Under the pieces are notes generated by a model that was not told the origin of the DNA, did no database searches, and was given only the letters and a program-made list of their open reading frames with translations. Position numbers and translations under genes: made by a program. Shown one piece after another: positions 1-5,287 of a stretch of 17,057 nt of DNA. Positions within the stretch are counted from its first letter, which is position 1. Each line of letters opens with the position of its first letter. Origin of the DNA: Phocaeicola_A sp964580305 (GTDB lineage: Bacteria > Bacteroidota > Bacteroidia > Bacteroidales > Bacteroidaceae); NCBI GenBank assembly GCA_964580305.1, contig CAZOKL010000044.1:1-17057 (forward strand), written 5' to 3'.

Positions 1-10
1 GCAAACTTGT

Positions 11-349
11 TCATTTCGTGCGGACGTAGCCTTCCTTTTTCAGTAATTCCACTACCTTTTCGCGCAAATCGCCCTGAATGATGATTTCTCCTTCCTTGGC
101 AGCCCCACCTACGCCGCAGCGGGTCTTTAGCAACTTGGCCAGGTCTTTCAGGTCGGCTTCCGAGCCGGTGAATCCCTTCACCACGGTAGCCGTTTTACCT
201 CCACGGTTTTTCTTCTCGACGCATACGCGCAGATTCTGTTCCTTCTTGTCGAGTGTCTCCTCTTCCTCTTCGGCGTCAGTTTGGTAGGCGAAGTCGGGAT
301 TGGTGGAGTAGACAATGTTCAGACGGTCTTTCCAGTCATTGTTCTTCAT
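11..349 (-). CDS. yciH: SUI1/eIF1-family translation initiation factor (YciH-like)
   Basis: A 112-residue protein. A short acidic linker (about residues 25-36, EEEEE-rich) leads into a complete SUI1 domain at about 40-108. The family signature is visible: the basic KNRGGKTATVVKGF stretch (47-60), the DLKDLAKLLKTRCGVGG segment (66-82) and the terminal beta strand with GEIIIQGD (87-94). In bacteria such proteins are homologues of eukaryotic eIF1 and are thought to bind the small ribosomal subunit and affect start-codon fidelity; the exact bacterial role is poorly settled. The ATG at 347-349 is the natural start, about 20 nt downstream of a consensus -7 box. The gene diverges from rex with 136 nt between start codons. 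Family assignment is firm; the physiological role is inferred from the family. Confidence 0.93.
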   Translation of the reverse strand: MKNNDWKDRLNIVYSTNPDFAYQTDAEEEEETLDKKEQNLRVCVEKKNRGGKTATVVKGFTGSEADLKDLAKLLKTRCGVGGAAKEGEIIIQGDLREKVVELLKKEGYVRTK

Positions 350-369
350 AAGTCTGTTTTTGTTTGGTG

Positions 370-377
370 CAAAGATA
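370..377 (-). promoter_or_regulatory. Bacteroidota -7 promoter element for yciH
   Basis: On the minus strand this reads TATCTTTG followed by C, an exact match to the Bacteroidota -7 consensus TAnnTTTG. It lies about 20 nt before the yciH ATG, implying a very short leader. No TTTG is found at the expected -33 position, so only the downstream half of the promoter is supported. Confidence 0.5.
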
Positions 378-445
378 GTTCCTTTCGGACAGAAGAGGGG
401 CGTCTTTTTCCTTTTTTCAGTCGGTGGATTATGGAAAAATTTCTA

Positions 446-453
446 TAATTTTG
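446..453 (+). promoter_or_regulatory. Bacteroidota -7 promoter element for the rex operon
   Basis: TAATTTTG followed by C matches TAnnTTTG and sits 32 nt before the rex ATG. No convincing -33 TTTG is present at 19-21 nt spacing. I saw no Rex-operator-like palindrome (TTGTGAA and its inverse) around it, so autoregulation by Rex is not visible here. Confidence 0.4.
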
Positions 454-485
454 CATCAAACCAAGAAAACAAATCAGAACACGCT

Positions 486-1139
486 ATGACACCTCTTGCC
501 CAATACGATTTCGGCAAAGTGCCGGAGCCTACGCTTCGCCGTCTGCCATGGTATCTTTCTACCATTAAGCTACTGAAAGAAAGGGGTGAACATCATGTCT
601 CTTCCACGCAAATATCAAAGGTTATCAATATAGACGCTTCGCAAATTGCCAAAGACTTGTCTTATGTGAAAGTCTCCGGCCGGACACGTGTGGGCTATGA
701 AATCGACGGACTGATTGCCGCACTGGAGGCGTTTCTGGGTTTTACGAACATGCACCGGGCTTTCCTGTTCGGGGCAGGCAGTCTGGGACGGGCGTTGATG
801 GGCGACTCGGGTCTGCATCAGTTCGGACTTGAGATTGTGGCAGCCTTCGATGTTGACCCGGCATTGGTGGGGACGGAAGTAGGTGGTGTGCCCATCTTTC
901 ACACACGCGATTTTCCACAAAAGATGAACGATTCCCAAGTGAGCATAGGCATCCTGACTGTGCCCATCAACATTGCCCAGCAAGTGACCGACGAGATGAT
1001 AGCAGGCGGCATCCGTGCCGTGTGGAACTTCACGCCATTCCGCATCCGTGTGCCCGAGCACATCGTGGTGCAGAACACTTCGCTCTATGCCCATCTGGCA
1101 GTCATGTTCAATCGTCTGAACTTTAATCAAATCAAATAA
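486..1139 (+). CDS. rex: Redox-sensing transcriptional repressor Rex
   Basis: A 217-residue protein of the usual Rex length (about 210-220). The N-terminal winged-helix DNA-binding domain covers about residues 14-85 and includes the PEPTLRRLPWYL start and the recognition region SSTQISKVINIDASQIAKDL (39-58). The C-terminal Rossmann domain carries GAGSLG (96-101) and an acidic residue at the end of beta2 (FDVDP, D122), as expected for NADH binding; the conserved VWNFTP segment is at 179-184. Rex proteins repress fermentation and respiration genes when NAD+ is high and release DNA when NADH rises. The ATG at 486 is chosen because translation from earlier in-frame codons would run through the promoter and the yciH leader. 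It is first in an apparent operon with an FAH-family enzyme (13 nt gap) and ispF. Confidence 0.95.
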   Translation: MTPLAQYDFGKVPEPTLRRLPWYLSTIKLLKERGEHHVSSTQISKVINIDASQIAKDLSYVKVSGRTRVGYEIDGLIAALEAFLGFTNMHRAFLFGAGSLGRALMGDSGLHQFGLEIVAAFDVDPALVGTEVGGVPIFHTRDFPQKMNDSQVSIGILTVPINIAQQVTDEMIAGGIRAVWNFTPFRIRVPEHIVVQNTSLYAHLAVMFNRLNFNQIK

Positions 1140-1152
1140 AAAGGATTCAAGC

Positions 1153-1770
1153 ATGAAAATAATAGCAGTGGGGATGAACTATGCGGCGCACAATGAGGAG
1201 CTTCATGCCGGCATGGCACGTCCTGAGGAGCCTGTCATCTTCCTGAAACCCGATTCCGCTGTACTCAAAGACAGCAAGCCTTTTTTTCTACCAGACTTTT
1301 CCCAAGAGATACATTATGAGACGGAACTCGTCGTGCGCGTGAGCCGTCTGGGTAAGAACATTGCAGAGCGTTTTGCTCACCGTTATTATGATGCCGTGAC
1401 CGTGGGCATCGACTTCACGGCACGCGACTTGCAGCGTCGTTTCCGTGCGGCCGGCAATCCGTGGGAGTTGAGCAAAGGGTTCGACGGCTCGGCTGTTATC
1501 GGCACGTTCGTCCCGATGGAGTATTTTCAGAACATACAGAACATCCGTTTTCACCTTGACATCGACGGGAAGACCGTGCAGTGCGGATGCACGTGCGACA
1601 TGCTTTTCACCGTCGACCGTATCATTGCCTACGTGAGCCGTTTCATGACGCTGAAGATGGGCGACCTCATATACACCGGCACACCGGTCGGTGTGGGACC
1701 CGTGAGCATCGGGCAGCATCTGCAAGGTTACTTGGAAGGAGAGCGGGTGCTCGATTTCTACATTCGTTGA
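1153..1770 (+). CDS. FAH-family hydrolase, FAHD1/YcgM-like (acylpyruvase or oxaloacetate decarboxylase type)
   Basis: This 205-residue protein is the compact, single-domain form of the fumarylacetoacetate hydrolase family. Metal ligands expected for the fold are visible: E56 and E58 in HYETELVVRV, and D87 in GIDFTARDLQ. The NPWELSKGFDGS segment (102-113) with its catalytic lysine (K108) and the TGTPVGVGP glycine-rich loop (175-183) are typical of the FAHD1/YcgM subgroup, which cleaves acylpyruvates and decarboxylates oxaloacetate using Mg2+ or Mn2+. The exact substrate cannot be read from sequence. An AAGGA stretch lies about 8 nt upstream of the ATG, more Shine-Dalgarno-like than most starts here. 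It sits between rex and ispF on the same strand with short gaps (13 and 19 nt), suggesting co-transcription. Confidence 0.88.
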   Translation: MKIIAVGMNYAAHNEELHAGMARPEEPVIFLKPDSAVLKDSKPFFLPDFSQEIHYETELVVRVSRLGKNIAERFAHRYYDAVTVGIDFTARDLQRRFRAAGNPWELSKGFDGSAVIGTFVPMEYFQNIQNIRFHLDIDGKTVQCGCTCDMLFTVDRIIAYVSRFMTLKMGDLIYTGTPVGVGPVSIGQHLQGYLEGERVLDFYIR

Positions 1771-1789
1771 CTTTAACGGAATAAACACC

Positions 1790-2269
1790 ATGAAGATAAG
1801 AGTAGGATTTGGATATGATGTGCATGCCCTCGTGTCCGGACGTGAACTCTGGCTGGGCGGCATCCGCTTCGAACATGAGTTGGGATTGCTGGGGCACTCT
1901 GACGCTGATGTGCTGATTCATGCCATCTGCGATGCCCTGCTGGGAGCAGCCAACATGCGCGACATCGGCTACCACTTTCCCGACACGGCCGGTGAGTTCA
2001 AGGACATCGACAGCAAGATATTGCTGGCCAAGACCGTGGCCCTCATTGCGACGAGAGGCTATCGTGTGGGCAACATCGACGCCACTGTGTGTGCCGAACG
2101 TCCCAAGCTGAAAGCACGCATCCCGGAGATGCAGGAGACGCTCGCCCGCGTGATGGGCGTCGATGCCGACTGTGTGTCCGTCAAAGCCACCACGACCGAG
2201 AAGTTGGGCTTCACCGGTCGTGAGGAAGGCATCGCGGCATACGCCACGGTGCTTATTGAGAAGGACTGA
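1790..2269 (+). CDS. ispF: 2-C-methyl-D-erythritol 2,4-cyclodiphosphate synthase
   Basis: A 159-residue protein, full length for IspF. It catalyses cyclisation of CDP-methylerythritol 2-phosphate to MEcPP with release of CMP, the fifth step of the non-mevalonate isoprenoid pathway, as a cytosolic homotrimer. Metal-binding D10 and H12 occur in GFGYDVHAL and H44 in DVLIHAICDALLGA. The GHSDADV loop (35-41), the FPDT segment and the C-terminal KATTTEKLGFTGR motif that contacts the cytidine and diphosphate groups are all intact. It is the last gene of the rex operon. Its TGA (2267-2269) is directly followed by the reverse-complement stop of the convergent DUF4252 gene (2270-2272), so there is no room for an intergenic terminator. 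Confidence 0.97.
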   Translation: MKIRVGFGYDVHALVSGRELWLGGIRFEHELGLLGHSDADVLIHAICDALLGAANMRDIGYHFPDTAGEFKDIDSKILLAKTVALIATRGYRVGNIDATVCAERPKLKARIPEMQETLARVMGVDADCVSVKATTTEKLGFTGREEGIAAYATVLIEKD

Positions 2270-2731
2270 TTATTGCTGGATGATGTTTTTGATGTCTTCA
2301 GGACTCAACTGTCCGGTGATGACGATTATTGTGAGCTCTTTCGTTTCCTGTGTCAGAACGACGAACTCATTCAGGTTATTGTCGTTTGTTTTCAGGTAGA
2401 TGTCCGCGTGATCGTCGTTGTCACGAATGCGCACTAATGTTTCATAGCCGTTGGCCGGCGTGAAGATTTGGTTGGCTGTGTCCTTCATCTTGTTGATGAC
2501 TGATTCTTTTTCACTGTTTAGCACTTTGACACTTTCCAGTTTGCCGGCAATGCCTTTGAGGTCAATTATTTCTGATTGAATGTCGGGTATCATGTTGAGC
2601 ATGGCCTTCGAGATGTAAACGGAGGTGATGCCGTCCATTTCGCTGAAGCGGTCGAACATGTTGTCTGTTTGGGCGTGGGCGAATACTGCTGTGCAGAGGC
2701 AGAGCAGGATGTTGAGTAGTGTACGTTTCAT
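2270..2731 (-). CDS. DUF4252 domain protein, secreted, cysteine-free mature form
   Basis: A 153-residue protein with a clear signal peptide (MKRTLLNILLCLCTAVFAHAQ, cleavage near residue 20-21), so it is predicted to be exported. The mature part fits the Bacteroidota DUF4252 pattern: an early F..F segment, a SVYISKAM strand, a central ESVKVLN segment, GYETLVRIRDND, and a C-terminal ELTIIVITGQLSPEDIKNII tail. It shares this plan with the first gene of the same operon (3744-4226), so the two are paralogues. The mature region has no cysteine, unlike the other copy. It overlaps the anti-sigma gene by an ATGA (2728-2731), indicating translational coupling. The molecular function of DUF4252 is unknown; a role in envelope sensing with the sigma/anti-sigma pair is inferred from context only. 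Confidence 0.85.
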   Translation of the reverse strand: MKRTLLNILLCLCTAVFAHAQTDNMFDRFSEMDGITSVYISKAMLNMIPDIQSEIIDLKGIAGKLESVKVLNSEKESVINKMKDTANQIFTPANGYETLVRIRDNDDHADIYLKTNDNNLNEFVVLTQETKELTIIVITGQLSPEDIKNIIQQ

Positions 2732-3258
2732 TGTGGTAATTTTTTAATGAGGTTTAAATGCTTGTTTATGATTGATTGCGCTTTTTCTGTGGTTTGTTCC
2801 GCAGTTTTCACTCCTTGCAAGCCACGTTCCAGACCATAGGCAAGGGCAGACAGTGCCTTTTGCGTTTCCCAGTAGGCCTCTTCGGGCGTGGCGCAGGTGT
2901 CACGGGGTGTCGGGGCAGACGGTGTTGCGGGGCGTGAGAACCAATAGACAGTGGCGGAACACAGCAGGCAGAGCATGGCCGCGATGCCGACCATCCGGCG
3001 CACGGACAAGTGCCGGCGGCGTTTCTTTCGGGTCTCCTCACAGTCCAGCCGGTCAATGAGGGTTTCCAGTCGATTGCCCAGTCCTTCGGGCACAGGAATT
3101 TCCTCTCGGGCCAACTCCCGGAAGAGTGCCTGGTCGGCTCGCAATCGGGGCGGAATGTCTTCCCGGGCAAAATATTCTTTCAGGGCTTTCTCCTCGGCTT
3201 CCGTGGTTGTGCCTTCATAGAAGCGTGCCAGCAGGAGGTCTATTTCATGATTGTCCAT
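2728..3258 (-). CDS. Putative single-pass membrane anti-sigma factor
   Basis: A 176-residue protein. The N-terminal cytoplasmic part opens with DLLLARFYEGTTTEAEEKALKEYF (7-30), a pattern common in Bacteroidota anti-sigma-like proteins encoded after ECF genes. A basic stretch (RKKRRRH, about 77-83) precedes one hydrophobic segment (about 89-107), giving a cytoplasmic N-terminus and an exported C-terminus. The exported part holds TPEEAYWETQKALSALAYGLE (124-144) and a lysine-rich helical tail. No zinc-binding HxxxCxxC motif is present. ATG at 3258 is preferred; a GTG two codons upstream (3264) is an alternative. It overlaps the sigma gene by 14 nt and the downstream DUF4252 gene by 4 nt. Anti-sigma function is inferred from position and topology. 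Confidence 0.75.
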   Translation of the reverse strand: MDNHEIDLLLARFYEGTTTEAEEKALKEYFAREDIPPRLRADQALFRELAREEIPVPEGLGNRLETLIDRLDCEETRKKRRRHLSVRRMVGIAAMLCLLCSATVYWFSRPATPSAPTPRDTCATPEEAYWETQKALSALAYGLERGLQGVKTAEQTTEKAQSIINKHLNLIKKLPQ

Positions 3259-3757
3259 AGTCACAGATTTTTTTATATTGTTCTCGTATCATTTTTCGTG
3301 CGCGGGAGAGGAGCACGCGTATGTTCACGTCGCTCAGTCCCGTGATTTGTGCAATTTCGTTGTAGGAACAGCCGTCCACGTCGCGCAGCCACATTACTTG
3401 CCGTTGGTTGACTGGCAGCCGGTCAATGAGCTGTCGCAGGCAGTCGGCCTCGTCGTGCGTTTCCGTCCGGGTGCCGGGCGAATCCTCTGCCGTGAGCGTG
3501 ACCTCCTCGGGCGTGCATGTTGCAGTCTGGCGGTGGTTCTTGCGCAGCAAGTCCAGACAGAGGTGTTTCACGAGCGTCACGCCATAGGCTTCCGGGCTTT
3601 CGATGTGCGTCAGCTCATTGCGCTTGTCCCACAGGCGCACGTATGCTTCCTGCACCATGTCTTCCGCATCTTGTGCATTGCCCGTTAGTGTGTAAGCTGT
3701 GCGGTAGAGCTTCATCTGGCAAGGCAGGAAGCGGCGTTTGAATTCATTCGCGTCCAT
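3245..3757 (-). CDS. ECF-family RNA polymerase sigma factor
   Basis: A 170-residue protein, the normal size for an extracytoplasmic-function sigma-70 factor. Region 2 spans about residues 10-76, with the -10 recognition helix region AEDMVQEAYVRLWDKR (31-46). Region 4 spans about 107-158, with LPVNQRQVMWLRDVDGCSY and the helix-turn-helix IAQITGLSDVNIRVLLSRARK. A short variable linker with a threonine-rich stretch joins them. It begins inside the 3' end of the upstream DUF4252 gene (14 nt overlap) and ends inside the anti-sigma gene, so the three are translationally linked. Such factors are normally held inactive by the adjacent membrane anti-sigma factor until an envelope signal arrives. Confidence 0.95.
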   Translation of the reverse strand: MDANEFKRRFLPCQMKLYRTAYTLTGNAQDAEDMVQEAYVRLWDKRNELTHIESPEAYGVTLVKHLCLDLLRKNHRQTATCTPEEVTLTAEDSPGTRTETHDEADCLRQLIDRLPVNQRQVMWLRDVDGCSYNEIAQITGLSDVNIRVLLSRARKMIREQYKKICDYGQS

Positions 3758-4226
3758 TTTTGTTTTTCAGCTGGTCGTCAATGAGCCGCTTAATGTCTTC
3801 TTTGGAAAGTTTGCCTGTTATTTGCACCAACGTGCATTCATCGTCCTCGCTGCACGCAATGAGCAGTTCGCGTGCGCATTCTTTCTCGATGCGTGCATAG
3901 ATGCGCATTTGTTCGCCGTCTTCGTTTATGCGTATCATCATCTCATAGCCTTTCTGATGCAGGGTGTTCACGCGTTGGTTGAAGCGGTGCCGCACCTCCT
4001 CCGGACATTGTTCCATGTCAAGTATGCGGATGGACTTCATTTTCTTGGCTATGCGGGCCTCAGGGGTGTTTTTCAGAAACATCTTGCCGATGGCCGTCAA
4101 GTAAGATGGTATCATGATGTACTCGGCGCATGGCTCTTTCCTGAATTCGCGAAACAAATCTTTGCATTGTGCAAAGGACGGGTTGCTCATGCAGAGCAAC
4201 AGCAGGGTCAGAATGTATGTTTTCAT
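3744..4226 (-). CDS. DUF4252 domain protein, secreted, cysteine-rich
   Basis: A 160-residue protein starting at the ATG at 4224-4226, which is followed at once by a good signal peptide (MKTYILTLLLLCMSNPSFAQ). Further upstream in-frame starts would place about 55 basic, non-conserved residues before it and overlap the promoter candidate, so they are rejected. The mature region matches the second DUF4252 protein of this operon (KSIRILD, GYEMMIRINEDGEQMRIYARIE, TLVQITGKLSKEDIKRLI). It differs in having six cysteines after the signal peptide (CKDLF, PCAEY, EQCPE, KECAR, IACSE, DECTL). A cysteine follows the AQ, but FAQC is not a good lipobox, so a free periplasmic form is more likely than a lipoprotein. 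First gene of the sigma operon; function unknown. Confidence 0.82.
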   Translation of the reverse strand: MKTYILTLLLLCMSNPSFAQCKDLFREFRKEPCAEYIMIPSYLTAIGKMFLKNTPEARIAKKMKSIRILDMEQCPEEVRHRFNQRVNTLHQKGYEMMIRINEDGEQMRIYARIEKECARELLIACSEDDECTLVQITGKLSKEDIKRLIDDQLKNKNGRE

Positions 4227-4242
4227 TATCGTTTTGTTTAAG

Positions 4243-4272
4243 AGCCTCAAGGTGTGTGTTCGGGGCTTTTTT
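4243..4272 (+). other. Hairpin followed by T-run in the leader of the DUF4252/sigma operon
   Basis: AGCCTC (4243-4248) pairs with GGGGCT (4262-4267), with one G-T pair and a 13-nt loop; six T follow on the plus strand. On the plus strand this resembles a weak intrinsic terminator that could stop read-through from ispF. On the minus strand it would be a small leader hairpin without a U-tract. The stem is short and the call is tentative. Confidence 0.25.
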
Positions 4273-4277
4273 ATCAG

Positions 4278-4307
4278 ATAGACGTAAGACGGGTGATGTT
4301 TGTTACA
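4278..4307 (-). promoter_or_regulatory. Candidate ECF-type promoter of the DUF4252/sigma operon
   Basis: On the minus strand this reads TGTAACA, a 17-nt spacer measured from GTAAC, then CGTCTAT. GTAAC (4306 to 4302) and CGTCTA (4284 to 4279) resemble the AAC-type -35 and CGTC-type -10 elements generally used by ECF sigma factors, at normal spacing. It lies about 50 nt upstream of the first start codon and no housekeeping TAnnTTTG box is seen nearby. Autoregulation by the encoded sigma factor is the natural inference but is not demonstrated. Confidence 0.5.
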
Positions 4308-4373
4308 GGAAAATGAAGAAATTTTTCTCTCGTTTGATGCCGGTTGGTTGGGAGTAGATTCCGTCCCGCCACG

Positions 4374-4427
4374 CCCTCTACTCCGCCCGACCACGCAAAG
4401 GAGGCCGTGGTCGGGCGGAATAGAGGG
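4374..4427. repeat. Long imperfect palindrome (dispersed repeat, copy 1)
   Basis: Arms 4374-4395 and 4406-4427 are inverted copies of each other over 22 nt with one mismatch (4381 against 4420), around a 10-nt loop (CAAAGGAGGC). The inner 14 bp, TCCGCCCGACCACG, are perfect. Positions 4383-4407 recur at 11061-11085 with a single base change. It lies between the SDR stop codon and the promoter candidate of the sigma operon. No T-tract follows on the minus strand, so it is not a standard intrinsic terminator. A REP-like intergenic palindrome is the best description. Confidence 0.8.
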
Positions 4428-4457
4428 TAAGGTTGCCGGGTGTTAAGGGGCTGTGTG

Positions 4458-5204
4458 TTACACTCCTTCAGGTCGCGATATGCCGACGGACATGCGCTCC
4501 CAGAGCGCGCGGGGGACGAGCTGCCAGAGGGCTACCAGCAGGCGGTAGCGCTTGTCGATGACGACTACCCGCTTGCGACTGTTGACGGCGTGGAAGATGC
4601 GGCGTGCCACGTCGGCCGGACGCATCAGCATGGGGTAGCGCTTGTGTTTCAGCAAGTCGGTGTCGACGAAGCCCGGGCGGATGTCTGTGAAAGCGATGCC
4701 CAGCCGCTGCGCATGCGACAGTTGTGCGAGGGCATCGATGTAGGTATTCTGAAAGCGTTTGGTTGCCGAGTAGGCAGGGGCGGCACCCAGCCCCTTCGTG
4801 CCCGCAATGGAGCTGATGACAACGATGTGTCCGCCCGTGCCTCGATGCTTGAAGTAGTCGAAGGCGGCCGTTACCATGCGTGTGAAGCCCTCCACGTTAG
4901 TCCGTGTCGTGTCCAGTTCTGTGGCCGTGTCGACTGTCGGATTCTGGAAACCGATGCCTGCACAGTGCAGGTAGACATCCATGCCGCCCATCTTCTCGAT
5001 GAGTTTTCGCAGCCGGTCGGCTGCATCCTCGCTGCATACGTCCAGGGGTTCCGCGAACACACGTCCGGGAGCAAGCACCTCAAGTTTTTTCAGCAGTTCG
5101 GCACGTCGGCCGGTGACGCCCACCGTCCATCCGTCGCTGATGTATTGCAGGGCCGTTTCGCGCCCGATGCCCGAAGTCGCCCCTGTGATGATGATTCGTT
5201 TCAT
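4458..5204 (-). CDS. Short-chain dehydrogenase/reductase (SDR), NAD(P)-dependent
   Basis: A 248-residue classical SDR (start at the ATG at 5204; another in-frame ATG two codons upstream at 5210 is possible). The cofactor motif TGATSGIG (7-14) is followed by TGRR, whose arginines favour NADPH. The usual NNAG is replaced by HCAG (80-83). The catalytic set is complete: N103 (TNVEG), S132 (ISS), Y145 and K149 (YSATK). The PGFVDT segment after the active site is also typical, and the last 40 residues include a hydrophobic stretch (RLLVALWQLVPRALW). The substrate cannot be predicted. It is separated from the upstream aminotransferase gene by a terminator-like hairpin that ends about 16 nt before this start. 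Confidence 0.88.
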   Translation of the reverse strand: MKRIIITGATSGIGRETALQYISDGWTVGVTGRRAELLKKLEVLAPGRVFAEPLDVCSEDAADRLRKLIEKMGGMDVYLHCAGIGFQNPTVDTATELDTTRTNVEGFTRMVTAAFDYFKHRGTGGHIVVISSIAGTKGLGAAPAYSATKRFQNTYIDALAQLSHAQRLGIAFTDIRPGFVDTDLLKHKRYPMLMRPADVARRIFHAVNSRKRVVVIDKRYRLLVALWQLVPRALWERMSVGISRPEGV

Positions 5205-5219
5205 GAGCATTGTGTATAG

Positions 5220-5253
5220 TAAAACCGCCTGTCAATGCAAACATGACAGACGG
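5220..5253 (-). terminator. Intrinsic terminator after aspartate aminotransferase gene
   Basis: On the minus strand, CCGTCTGTCA (5253-5244) pairs with TGACAGGCGG (5234-5225), 10 bp with one G-T pair and a 9-nt loop, followed at once by TTTT. This is a good intrinsic terminator for the leftward operon. Because it ends only 10-16 nt before the SDR start codon, it could instead act as an attenuator or leader structure for that gene. Confidence 0.7.
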
Positions 5254-5287
5254 CTCTTTTGTATGGATTAACTTGTCGTTGTGTGCG

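Noticed and set aside
315..485. In-frame upstream extension of rex (57 more codons)
   Set aside because: It would run through the -7 box and into the yciH coding region, and the residues are not Rex-like. The ATG at 486 gives the normal Rex length.
354..485. Rex operator in the yciH-rex intergenic region
   Set aside because: No TTGTGAA/TTCACAA-type inverted repeat could be found.
4227..4394. N-terminal extension of the cysteine-rich DUF4252 protein
   Set aside because: It would bury a clear signal peptide behind 56 basic, low-complexity residues and cover the ECF promoter candidate.
4374..4427. Copy 1 palindrome as an intrinsic terminator for the SDR gene
   Set aside because: The stem is strong, but the minus-strand sequence after it has no T-tract, and the same core occurs at 11061-11085 between divergent genes, where a terminator would not be expected.
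4440..5219. Long plus-strand open frame (259 codons) opposite the SDR gene
   Set aside because: It mirrors the SDR gene, whose catalytic motifs are complete; the antisense protein has no recognisable features and reflects high-GC codon shadowing.
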